Shown piece after piece: positions 1 to 6,011 of a stretch of DNA of 42,555 nucleotides. The position numbers and the translations under genes are program-made. Position 1 is the stretch's first letter, and each line of letters begins with the position of its first letter. Origin of the DNA: Virgibacillus_R byunsanensis (GTDB lineage Bacteria > Bacillota > Bacilli > Bacillales > Amphibacillaceae); the NCBI RefSeq assembly GCF_042675965.1, contig NZ_JBHTKJ010000030.1:1-42555 (forward strand), in the 5' to 3' direction. The notes under the pieces are model-generated. The model had not been told where the DNA came from and searched no databases. It saw only the letters and a list, made by a program, of their open reading frames with translations.

Positions 1-60
1 CCCCTTACCGTTGGGCTACGCCCTTCACACACTTGAAGAGGGAGACTTCTTTCGGAAGTA
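1..60 (-). mobile_element. Truncated IS200/IS605-type end (hairpin region)
   Basis: The first 60 bases closely resemble the hairpin region upstream of the tnpB copy at 16471-16525: both have a C-run, then TTAC, then GGGCT-A(A)CGCCC, then a CTTGAAGA-AGGG stretch. The shared orientation means this is probably the left end of an element whose body lies to the left of the window on the minus strand. A second small hairpin (ACTTC-TTTC-GGAAGT) follows. No transposase coding sequence is visible here. It could also be a solo end left behind by a decayed element. Confidence 0.5.
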
Positions 61-97
61 CGTTAAAGAGGATAAACATATCTAAATAATATTAATT

Positions 98-130
98 AAA
101 AGTATATGAGCGAATCTCATATACTTTTTT
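98..130. terminator. Rho-independent terminator (bidirectional shape)
   Basis: A 13-bp perfect stem (AAAAGTATATGAG with CTCATATACTTTT) has a short loop. It is followed by a T-run on the plus strand and by T-rich sequence on the minus strand. It overlaps the stop codon of the minus-strand membrane protein gene and probably ends that transcript as well as anything arriving from the element at the window start. Confidence 0.6.
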
Positions 131-503
131 GTCTTTGTTTTATCATATGACGAATACTATAATAAACTATTAAAAATAACCCAAACACCGCAAATGACTG
201 TAATTCTATTTTCAATAACGTTATAACAGAAGAAACATTATCATAACCCCCCACGATCAATACAAATAAAAAAAATGCGGTTAATACCAACAAGCTACTA
301 AAGACATAACTTAACATTCTAGTTGCTTGCATCGTAATAAAAAAGTGGATTAGCGGTTGTATAACGAAGTAGCTTGTAAATATCCCTATAAAAATAATAA
401 TATAATAAATATGTTCTTCCTTAAGCCCCATTATTAACAAATGAGATATTTTGAATCCACCTATATTAACTTGGTTTAGGCTTGATTGAAACAATATAAT
501 CAA
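117..503 (-). CDS. Hypothetical small multi-pass membrane protein
   Basis: I do not recognise the family of this 128-residue protein. It has about four hydrophobic segments (roughly residues 33-52, 63-82, 84-100 and 104-120) and a basic C-terminal tail (KQRQK), which suggests an integral membrane protein with a cytoplasmic end. The start drawn is TTG at 503. An AGAGGG ribosome site lies only three bases upstream, so the second in-frame TTG at 494 is at least as likely. The gene stands alone, between an IS remnant and the divergent exporter gene, and its function cannot be inferred. Confidence 0.55.
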   Translation of the reverse strand: MIILFQSSLNQVNIGGFKISHLLIMGLKEEHIYYIIIFIGIFTSYFVIQPLIHFFITMQATRMLSYVFSSLLVLTAFFLFVLIVGGYDNVSSVITLLKIELQSFAVFGLFLIVYYSIRHMIKQRQKSI

Positions 504-565
504 CTACCCTCTATATAGAAAATTATTAATCATTTTTTACGAATATTTATACTTTTATACCTACA

Positions 566-597
566 TGATTATCGTTATCGATTTTCTCTGATATAAT
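566..597 (+). promoter_or_regulatory. Likely promoter with Fur-like operator for the exporter gene
   Basis: TATAAT at 592-597 preceded by TG at -15/-14 (TGATATAAT) makes a good extended -10 element. The -35 region (TTATCG near 569) is poor, as is usual for extended -10 promoters. Between them, 566-580 reads TGATTATCGTTATCG and matches the 7-1-7 Fur box (TGATAAT-N-ATTATCA) at 11 of 14 arm positions. The promoter is a reasonable call. Regulation by Fur or a relative is only a guess. Confidence 0.35.
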
Positions 598-632
598 TGG
601 ATTTAATTGTTTGTTTTATAGGGGGAAGTTTA

Positions 633-1541
633 TTGAATAAAGCTTATATTTACATAATCATTGGAGCTGCATTGTGGGGTACAATTGGATGGTATGTAAA
701 ACATTTATACGCATACGGATTTACTCCAATGGAAGTTGTAACACTTAGAGCATGGAGTACAGCCATTATGCTGTTAGGATTTATGCTGATCGTCTCTCCC
801 AAAACATTGAGACTACAAAAGTTAATAGATATTAGATATTTTATAGGTACCGGAATTCTCAGTATTATCTTCTTTAATTACTGTATGTTTACGGCAATCG
901 AACTTTCGACTATTCCGGTAGCAACAGCGTTGTTATATACTGCTCCAGCGTTTGTTACGATCATTTCTTTTTTTCTATTTAAAGAACCATTAACCAAATC
1001 AAAGATTATGGCGTTAGTTATTACGTTAATTGGGACAGCATTTGTTGTAGGTTTAATACCTCCTAACCTTGAAGTGTTGCAGATCGGAAGTATATTATTT
1101 GGTCTAGGATCTGGGTTAGGTTATGCACTTTATAGTATTTTTAGTAAGTTCGCATTAAAGAAATATTCGAGCTTAAGTATTACAACATATACCTTTATTA
1201 TTGCCAGCATCACTCTATTGCCCTTTTTCCCATACCAGGAAAAATTTCACCTTTTACTGAATCCCGCCGTACTATTTTATGCATTTGGTTTAGGGTTTCT
1301 TCCAACTGCATTTGCCTATATTATATACACCTATGGCTTACAACAGACAGAAGCTTCCAAGGCCTCTATCTTAAGTACGGTTGAACCTGTAGTGGCAACT
1401 TTGGTCGGGGTTTTAATCTTTCATGAAGCCTTTTCATTTGTGCAAATGATTGGTATGGCTTGTATCATTAGTGCAGTAATTCTAATTCAATACAATAGAA
1501 AACGATTGAAACTAAATTTTTTTAAAAAAACTTCCATTTAA
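633..1541 (+). CDS. EamA/DMT-superfamily transporter
   Basis: This 302-residue protein has about ten membrane segments arranged as two EamA repeats. The first begins at the N-terminus with GAALWGTIGWYVKHL and the second around residue 150 with GLGSGLGYALYSIFSKFAL. The motif TIPVATALLYTAPAFV in the first half and ASKASILSTVEPVVATLVG in the second are characteristic of drug/metabolite exporters. I start it at TTG 633, because an AGGGGG ribosome site lies seven bases upstream; an in-frame codon at 597 has no ribosome site and overlaps the -10 box. The substrate cannot be told from sequence, but export of small metabolites or amino acids is usual. It appears to be monocistronic. Confidence 0.88.
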   Translation: MNKAYIYIIIGAALWGTIGWYVKHLYAYGFTPMEVVTLRAWSTAIMLLGFMLIVSPKTLRLQKLIDIRYFIGTGILSIIFFNYCMFTAIELSTIPVATALLYTAPAFVTIISFFLFKEPLTKSKIMALVITLIGTAFVVGLIPPNLEVLQIGSILFGLGSGLGYALYSIFSKFALKKYSSLSITTYTFIIASITLLPFFPYQEKFHLLLNPAVLFYAFGLGFLPTAFAYIIYTYGLQQTEASKASILSTVEPVVATLVGVLIFHEAFSFVQMIGMACIISAVILIQYNRKRLKLNFFKKTSI

Positions 1542-1555
1542 GTGATGTTCATCAC
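1542..1555. promoter_or_regulatory. FNR/CRP-type palindrome upstream of scdA
   Basis: GTGATG-TT-CATCAC is a perfect 14-base palindrome that begins one base after the stop codon of the exporter gene. Its GTGA-N6-TCAC spacing fits the Fnr/Crp superfamily operator. Iron-sulfur repair genes of the scdA/ytfE group are commonly controlled by redox or NO-responsive regulators, so a role in oxygen or NO control of the next gene is plausible. No clear -35/-10 pair could be assigned beside it. Confidence 0.45.
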
Positions 1556-1574
1556 GTCAAAATAAAATAAAAAC

Positions 1575-1616
1575 CATTATCATTAAGCTATATCCAATTA
1601 GGAGGTAATGATAATG
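1575..1616 (+). promoter_or_regulatory. Inverted repeat that encloses the scdA ribosome site and start
   Basis: CATTATCATTA at 1575-1585 is the exact reverse complement of TAATGATAATG at 1606-1616. The 20-base loop ends with the ribosome site GGAGG at 1601-1605, and the right arm contains both candidate ATG codons (1608 and 1614). In mRNA this would make an 11-bp stem that hides the start codon. The arms also contain TGATAAT-like Fur half sites, so a DNA-level operator is an alternative reading. Confidence 0.5.
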
Positions 1617-2306
1617 AACACATTTACTGCAGAACATACACCTGCTGAAATAGTAAAGGTTTTTCCAAAAGCGAGCGATTTATTTAAAAAACGCCGAATC
1701 GACTTTTGCTGTGGCGGAGATAAACCGTTAGAGCAAGTATTTACAAAAGGAAATATGGACGCAACAACTGTATTAACTGAGCTAAATACAGCGTATGAGA
1801 ATTGGGAAAAAGATGACAATGAAGTTACTGACTGGGATGCTATTCCTGCATCTGAATTGATAGATCACATTGTTTATAGTCATCACGCATATTTAAATGA
1901 GGAATTACCAGCTTTGGGACAATTTGTCACAAAGATCTTTCGCGTACATGGAGCAAAACACCCACACTTAAAAGATCTACATCGTCTATATAATGAGTTC
2001 AAATTAGAAATGGAAGAACATATGGTTAAAGAAGAAAGTGAAGTATTCCCATTAATTAAAGAATACGAAAAGAATCCTAGTGATAAACTTCTATCCCATA
2101 TCCACGAGGTAAACGGTGGATTAGAAGATGAGCATGAAGCTGCAGGTGATCTCTTAAAACAAATAAGAGAAATCACAAATGACTTTGAACCACCTGTTGA
2201 TGCTTGTAATTCTTATCGGATAACGTATGCACGTTTATCGGATATGGAATCCGACACTTTCCAACATGTACATTTAGAAAATAATGTGTTATTTAAAAGT
2301 TTATAA
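1614..2306 (+). CDS. scdA: Iron-sulfur cluster repair di-iron protein (ScdA/RIC family)
   Basis: The 230-residue protein repairs iron-sulfur clusters damaged by nitric oxide or oxidants and is cytoplasmic. The N-terminal ScdA_N/DUF542 domain (about residues 1-60) carries the conserved Cys-Cys-Gly-Gly at residues 32-35. The rest is a hemerythrin-like four-helix domain with the expected iron ligands in YSHHAYLNEE, KHPHL, EEHMVKEE, EDEHEAA and FQHVHLE. I prefer the ATG at 1614, eight bases from GGAGG, over ATG 1608, which is only two bases away. The length matches the family. A GTGA-N6-TCAC palindrome and an inverted repeat over the start lie upstream, and a strong terminator follows, so it is probably a single-gene stress-responsive unit. 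Confidence 0.95.
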   Translation: MNTFTAEHTPAEIVKVFPKASDLFKKRRIDFCCGGDKPLEQVFTKGNMDATTVLTELNTAYENWEKDDNEVTDWDAIPASELIDHIVYSHHAYLNEELPALGQFVTKIFRVHGAKHPHLKDLHRLYNEFKLEMEEHMVKEESEVFPLIKEYEKNPSDKLLSHIHEVNGGLEDEHEAAGDLLKQIREITNDFEPPVDACNSYRITYARLSDMESDTFQHVHLENNVLFKSL

Positions 2307-2331
2307 ACCAAACTAAATGAAATTCAATGTT

Positions 2332-2365
2332 AGAGGAGGAGCGTTAAACAACGCCCCTCCTCTTT
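2332..2365 (+). terminator. Rho-independent terminator of scdA
   Basis: A GC-rich stem (AGAGGAGG plus GCGTT pairing with AACGC plus CCTCCTCT, small internal mismatch) ends in TTTC just after scdA. It also faces the end of the convergent fbpB-like gene. Confidence 0.8.
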
Positions 2366-2415
2366 CAACTTAAGCAAGTTCACTAGTACTTGCTTCTCAT
2401 CATATGTTATTATTT

Positions 2416-2568
2416 TTATAATGAAAATCGCTTTTTATTTTTGACAGCCATTGCAGACTGTTTCTTTTCTAAACGTAATTCTATTTGTTGCAAGCTTTTT
2501 TCATCTTGTAATAACTCTTGTTTATTTTCTTTAACTAATTGTTCAAATGATTGGAATTTTGGTCGCAT
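2416..2568 (-). CDS. fbpB: FbpB-family small basic protein
   Basis: This 50-residue gene begins MRPKFQSFEQLVKENKQELL and ends in a basic tail KNKKRFSL. The pattern (Met-Arg start, SFEQLVxENKQELL, acidic helix, lysine-rich end) matches the FbpB family of Bacillus. The B. subtilis member is a Fur-repressed partner of the iron-sparing small RNA FsrA. The ribosome site AAAGGGGTGA lies about eight bases before ATG 2568. Immediately upstream a TATAAT box overlaps a Fur-like half site (2590-2604), which fits iron control. Whether an FsrA-type RNA is present elsewhere cannot be judged here. The gene is convergent with scdA. Confidence 0.72.
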   Translation of the reverse strand: MRPKFQSFEQLVKENKQELLQDEKSLQQIELRLEKKQSAMAVKNKKRFSL

Positions 2569-2589
2569 ATTATACACTCACCCCTTTAC

Positions 2590-2610
2590 TATTATTCATT
2601 ATCTATTATA
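2590..2610 (-). promoter_or_regulatory. -10 box with overlapping Fur-like site for fbpB
   Basis: On the minus strand GGGTATAAT (2605-2610 on plus as ATTATA) is followed directly by AGATAATGAATAATA. The latter matches a 7-1-7 Fur box in the left arm (6/7) and poorly in the right (4/7). A convincing -35 was not found. The placement downstream of the -10 would suit repression. Confidence 0.35.
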
Positions 2611-2778
2611 CCCTATTTAAAACTTATTAATCGAAATTATTTGAACATTTTATAACATTTTTAGAAACTCGGCTTTTTGCCAATCCTTAATGGCGAAATC
2701 CTAAGTTGTACTTATGTAGAGAAGTAAGTTTTATCTTTCCTAGCTACTAAATTCAAACATATTATGGAGGTCATTATT

Positions 2779-3942
2779 TTGCATCATTTACTTAACGAAA
2801 AAGTTCATAACATTGAAATCTCTGGTATTAGAAAGTTTTTTAATATGGTTGCAGATGTGAAAGATGTAACATCACTAACCATAGGTCAACCAGATTTTTA
2901 TACACCAGATCATGTAAAAGACGCTGCTGTTCACGCAATTAATCACAATAATACATCCTACACACACAATGCAGGAATAATGGATCTTCGTAAAGCCATA
3001 GCCAAATACTATGAAAACAACTATTCTGTTAGTTATAATCCGGAATCAGAGATCATCGTCACAACCGGGGCTTCACAGGCAATTGATATCACCTTTCGCA
3101 CCATCCTTAACCCGGGTGATGAAGTTATCTTACCTGCTCCCATCTATCCTGGTTACGCACCTTTAATAACTCTAGCAGGTGCCAAACCTATATACGCGGA
3201 CACGACAAATGATGGGTTTAAACTAACAAAAGAAGTATTGTTAAAACACATTACTGACAAAACAAAGTGTTTGGTACTTCCATATCCATCTAATCCAACT
3301 GGTGCTTCGTTTTCTAAAAATGAATTACAAGAACTTATTTCCATATTAAAAAAAGAGAACGTTTTTATATTAGCAGATGAAATATATAGCGAATTAGTTT
3401 ATGACTATGAGCATGTATCCATCGCAAGATTTCCCGAAGTAAAGGATAAAACGATTGTCATTAATGGGTTATCGAAATCACACGCAATGACAGGATTTCG
3501 CCTAGGTTATGCATTAGCACCTGCTTGGCTAGCCAAGCACATGTTAAAAGTGCATCAATACAATGTTACTTGTGCATCTTCTATTAGCCAATATGCAGCA
3601 TTAGAAGCACTAACAAAAGGTAAAGAAGATGCAATTAGAATGCGCGATGTATACAAAACAAGACGTAATTATGTCTATGAAAGGTTAATAGGGATGGGAT
3701 TACAGGTAAACAAACCAGAAGGAGCCTTTTATTTCTTTCCGAAATTCCCTATTAAAGAAATGTCGTCTTTCCAATTAGGATTAAACTTAGTTCAGACAGG
3801 GAAAGTTGCGTTAGTTCCAGGGGATTCGTTTTCGGATATTGGAGAAGGTTACATGAGGCTATCGTATGCTTATGATATAGAAACCATTAAAATAGGTCTC
3901 AATCGTATCGAAGCATTTTTAGAAACAAATGATATAATATAG
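2779..3942 (+). CDS. patA: Aminotransferase A (PatA-like, fold-type I, PLP)
   Basis: This is a class I/II aminotransferase of 387 residues, very close in pattern to B. subtilis PatA. It keeps EISGIRKF near the N-terminus, SLTIGQPDFYTP, TTGASQAIDITFRTIL, YPSNPTGASFS, the aspartate in LADEIYSEL and the PLP lysine in NGLSKSHAMTGFRLGY. The family transfers amino groups to keto acids; PatA acts on N-acetyl-diaminopimelate in lysine synthesis. Start is TTG 2779, eight bases after GGAGG (2767-2771). An in-frame ATG at 2764 overlaps that ribosome site and is unlikely. The gene is alone on its strand and there is no lysine operon around it. Confidence 0.93.
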   Translation: MHHLLNEKVHNIEISGIRKFFNMVADVKDVTSLTIGQPDFYTPDHVKDAAVHAINHNNTSYTHNAGIMDLRKAIAKYYENNYSVSYNPESEIIVTTGASQAIDITFRTILNPGDEVILPAPIYPGYAPLITLAGAKPIYADTTNDGFKLTKEVLLKHITDKTKCLVLPYPSNPTGASFSKNELQELISILKKENVFILADEIYSELVYDYEHVSIARFPEVKDKTIVINGLSKSHAMTGFRLGYALAPAWLAKHMLKVHQYNVTCASSISQYAALEALTKGKEDAIRMRDVYKTRRNYVYERLIGMGLQVNKPEGAFYFFPKFPIKEMSSFQLGLNLVQTGKVALVPGDSFSDIGEGYMRLSYAYDIETIKIGLNRIEAFLETNDII

Positions 3943-3988
3943 TAGTGGATGATGATAAACATCTATTGAATCGTAGTATTAACAATTT

Positions 3989-4156
3989 TTAGGTTGTTTC
4001 ATTTCTTCTTATAGTATCATACAGATTTAAAAGCCTGTCTAACTCTTGACTTATGGTGATAGACTCATTACTTGTGAGTCCTTTTTCCGAGGCAACTTTA
4101 GACATTCTATTTCTTAAAAATTCAATTCTATCAAGAAGCATATCATGAGTTTTCAT
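3989..4156 (-). CDS. Spo0E-like aspartyl-phosphate phosphatase
   Basis: A 55-residue protein carrying the family signature SQELDRLLNLYD at about residues 36-47, preceded by a helix rich in Glu/Arg (DRIEFLRNRMSKVA). Members are short two-helix hairpin proteins that remove phosphate from Spo0A~P and delay sporulation. Start is taken at ATG 4156. The only strong ribosome site, AAAGGAGG at about 4173-4180, is an unusual 16 bases away, and no in-frame ATG, GTG or TTG exists between them, so initiation may be weak or depend on RNA folding. It is convergent with patA and divergent from the PilZ gene. Confidence 0.8.
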   Translation of the reverse strand: MKTHDMLLDRIEFLRNRMSKVASEKGLTSNESITISQELDRLLNLYDTIRRNETT

Positions 4157-4315
4157 TATAGTATAAAGGGTACCTCCTTTTGTTCATTTATTATACTTTA
4201 GCACACCAAATTAATGGTTGACAAGTTTTATGAAAATCATGGAAAATCAACATGAAAATGTATCGTTTTAAACTTATATTTTCATCTCGTTAAATAAAAA
4301 GGGGGTCTAGTATGT

Positions 4316-4669
4316 ATGTATTTCAAAAGAAATGAACCTTATCGCTACGCGTTTGATAATCCTATTAATGGAACTTTAAGTAGAATAGAGAAAAATGAAA
4401 AGGTTACTGCTAACGTCTTGCTATTAGATGTAAGTAATGAGGGTGCTAAGGTTTCAAGTACTAACGATATACAGTGGAATAAAAGCTCAAAAATTAATCT
4501 AGTATTTACATTAAATGATACCTCTTTCCATGCTTTAGGTGAAATAAGTTGGATTAAAAGCTATCATAAATCAACAGAGATGGGACTTCATTTAAATACA
4601 GATGAATCTTATCAAAAAAACATGATATCCGTTCTTAAAGACATCGCTAAAAGTACAAGAAGTAAATAA
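4316..4669 (+). CDS. PilZ-domain protein
   Basis: A 117-residue single-domain protein. It shows PilZ features: an Arg-rich N-terminus (FKRNEPYRYAF) that could supply the R-x3-R c-di-GMP switch, the DVSNEGAKVS stretch matching D/N-x-S-x2-G around residues 42-51, and a C-terminal GLHL strand. PilZ proteins bind cyclic di-GMP and relay it to motility or envelope targets, but many Bacillus members are degenerate. The switch here (R-x2-YRY) is imperfect, so binding is uncertain. ATG 4316 is ten bases from GGGGG; a nearer ATG at 4312 is in another frame. A c-di-GMP enzyme is encoded in this window at 8417-10375. Confidence 0.72.
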   Translation: MYFKRNEPYRYAFDNPINGTLSRIEKNEKVTANVLLLDVSNEGAKVSSTNDIQWNKSSKINLVFTLNDTSFHALGEISWIKSYHKSTEMGLHLNTDESYQKNMISVLKDIAKSTRSK

Positions 4670-4692
4670 GAAGAATTACTTATTTTTTTTAA
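4662..4692 (+). terminator. Weak terminator after the PilZ gene
   Basis: AAGTAA overlapping the stop codon pairs with TTACTT and is followed by ATTTTTTTT. The stem is only about six base pairs, so termination may be partial. Confidence 0.4.
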
Positions 4693-4768
4693 ATAGAAAC
4701 CGTATTTATTCGAATCCATTTGGTCACTATGCTACTATATGGATACAGTTAAAGAGAGGATGTCTTTT

Positions 4769-5293
4769 TTGACAGAAACAAAAGGTAAAAATGAGTGGGT
4801 CGAATGGGGCAAAGCAATATTTATTGCAATTCTAGTAGCATTTTTTTTAAGAAGCTTTGTATTTGCTACCTCCATAGTTGAAGGAGAAAGTATGGATCCT
4901 ACTCTTCAAGATGGAGAGAGAGTAATTTTTAATAAAATAATTTATTTTATAGATGAACCTGAGCGCGGAGACATTGTGATAATTGAGCGTCCAACTAAAA
5001 ATTACGTAAAAAGAGTAATAGCATTACCAGGTGAAACGATCAAGATAGATAATCATGTTTTGTATATAAATGAAGAAGCGTATGAGCAAAATTTCATTCG
5101 ACAAGAAGCTCTAAATAGTACTGGGAATTTTGGACCTATCCAAGTTCCTGAAAATAATTATTTTGTGATGGGCGATAATCGTGCTATTAGTAAGGATAGT
5201 CGCAATGGGTTAGGCATGATAAACGAGGATGACATTATCGGTAAATCGGAATTTGTCATATTTCCTTTTGATCAATGGTCTATAACAAGATAA
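4769..5293 (+). CDS. sipS: Type I signal peptidase
   Basis: A 174-residue membrane-anchored signal peptidase I that cuts Sec and Tat signal peptides on the outer face of the membrane. After a short cytoplasmic N-terminus there is one membrane segment (about residues 15-34). Then come the catalytic serine in EGESMDPT (Ser41), the catalytic lysine in NYVKRVIALPGE (Lys81), and box E MGDNRAISKDSR. Ser/Lys spacing equals that of B. subtilis SipS. I start at TTG 4769, eight bases after GAGAGG; upstream in-frame ATGs at 4739 and 4760 have no ribosome site. Bacilli usually carry several paralogues, so the exact symbol is uncertain. Confidence 0.93.
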   Translation: MTETKGKNEWVEWGKAIFIAILVAFFLRSFVFATSIVEGESMDPTLQDGERVIFNKIIYFIDEPERGDIVIIERPTKNYVKRVIALPGETIKIDNHVLYINEEAYEQNFIRQEALNSTGNFGPIQVPENNYFVMGDNRAISKDSRNGLGMINEDDIIGKSEFVIFPFDQWSITR

Positions 5294-5298
5294 GGAAT

Positions 5299-5336
5299 AG
5301 GGTCAGACACGACGGTCGTGACTGATCCCTTTTAAT
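5299..5336 (+). terminator. Rho-independent terminator of the signal peptidase gene
   Basis: GGGTCAG and ACACGAC pair with TCGTG and CTGATCCC around a GG loop, followed by TTTTAATTTTT. It lies directly after the stop codon and also faces the end of the minus-strand microprotein gene. Confidence 0.75.
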
Positions 5337-5338
5337 TT

Positions 5339-5422
5339 TTACTCGTTATCAAATATCATATATCCCATGTTCAATACTAGAATACCTAGACAAACTATCC
5401 CAAATACTGTTTCCCATCCCAT
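5339..5422 (-). CDS. Putative 27-residue hydrophobic microprotein
   Basis: The open frame encodes MGWETVFGIVCLGILVLNMG followed by YMIFDNE. It is a single membrane-spanning helix with an acidic C-terminus. The start has a good ribosome site (AAGGAAGGGG about eight bases before ATG 5422). I do not recognise the family. The ribosome site and the clean hydrophobic design argue for a real gene, but the length makes chance possible. It sits convergent to signal peptidase I, between its terminator and the repeat array. Confidence 0.45.
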   Translation of the reverse strand: MGWETVFGIVCLGILVLNMGYMIFDNE

Positions 5423-5553
5423 GACCGTGCACCCCTTCCTTATTCTATATGTATACGTTACAATCCCCATAGAGAATTAACAAGAAACCTTCTCCTACCT
5501 ATCATACCAATTTCCATTCCCTAAATAAAGCAAAAATGTGATAAAATGAATAG

Positions 5554-5963
5554 AAAAGCGGAGTGGGCTTGTTCAGCGACGAAAAACATAGACAAGCAAC
5601 CGTAGAGCACCGGTTTTTGTGCTCAAGTGTTGATTGACTATGTCTCGAGTCGCTAGCCCTCGCAGCTAGACATGAAAAGCGGAGGTGACTGATTAGAAGC
5701 GGACGCATAAGCAAGAAACCGAAGAACGAAAGGGTTTAACGTTCGAAGTGTTAATTGCTTATGACGGCCAGCTTCTAGGAACCGCAGCTAGACATGAAAA
5801 GCGGAGTGGGCTTGTTCAGCGACGAAAAACATAGACAAGCAACCGTAGAGCACCGGTTTTTGTGCTCAAGTGTTGATTGACTATGTCTCGAGTCGCTAGC
5901 CCTCGCAGCTAGACATGAAAAGCGGAGTCGACTGATTAGAAGCGGAAGCATATGTAAGAAAAA
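5554..5963. repeat. Array of about 120-bp structured repeats (A-B-A-B')
   Basis: Four copies begin with AAAAGCGGAG: A at 5554-5674, B at 5675-5796, A again at 5797-5917 (apparently identical to the first) and a truncated B-like copy at 5918-5963. Each full copy ends CGCAGCTAGACATG. Copy A folds into one long nested hairpin: GGGCT/AGCCC, AGCGAC/GTCGCT, ACATAG/CTATGT, GAGCAC/GTGCTC. Copy B keeps the same architecture with different sequence: AGAAGC/GCTTCT, CATAAGCAA/TTGCTTATG, GAACG/CGTTC. This is covariation between copies, not just repetition. Similar AAAGCGGAG elements are scattered in Bacillaceae genomes as far as I recall. No open frame explains the region. Confidence 0.8.
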
Positions 5964-6011
5964 ATCTAGATTAAGTACTAGTTATCATCGTTGTTGAAAG
6001 TAGGTTATTAT

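Noticed and set aside
2390..2620. 76-residue frame on the plus strand
   Set aside because: It is the antisense shadow of the fbpB-like gene, with a Cys/Phe-rich composition and no ribosome site.
5502..5714. Open frame on the minus strand through the repeat array
   Set aside because: It lies inside the structured repeats, has no ribosome site and no protein-like composition.
5554..5963. Possible CRISPR array from regularly repeated units
   Set aside because: Units are about 120 bp, contiguous and self-complementary along their whole length, with no unique spacers and no cas genes.
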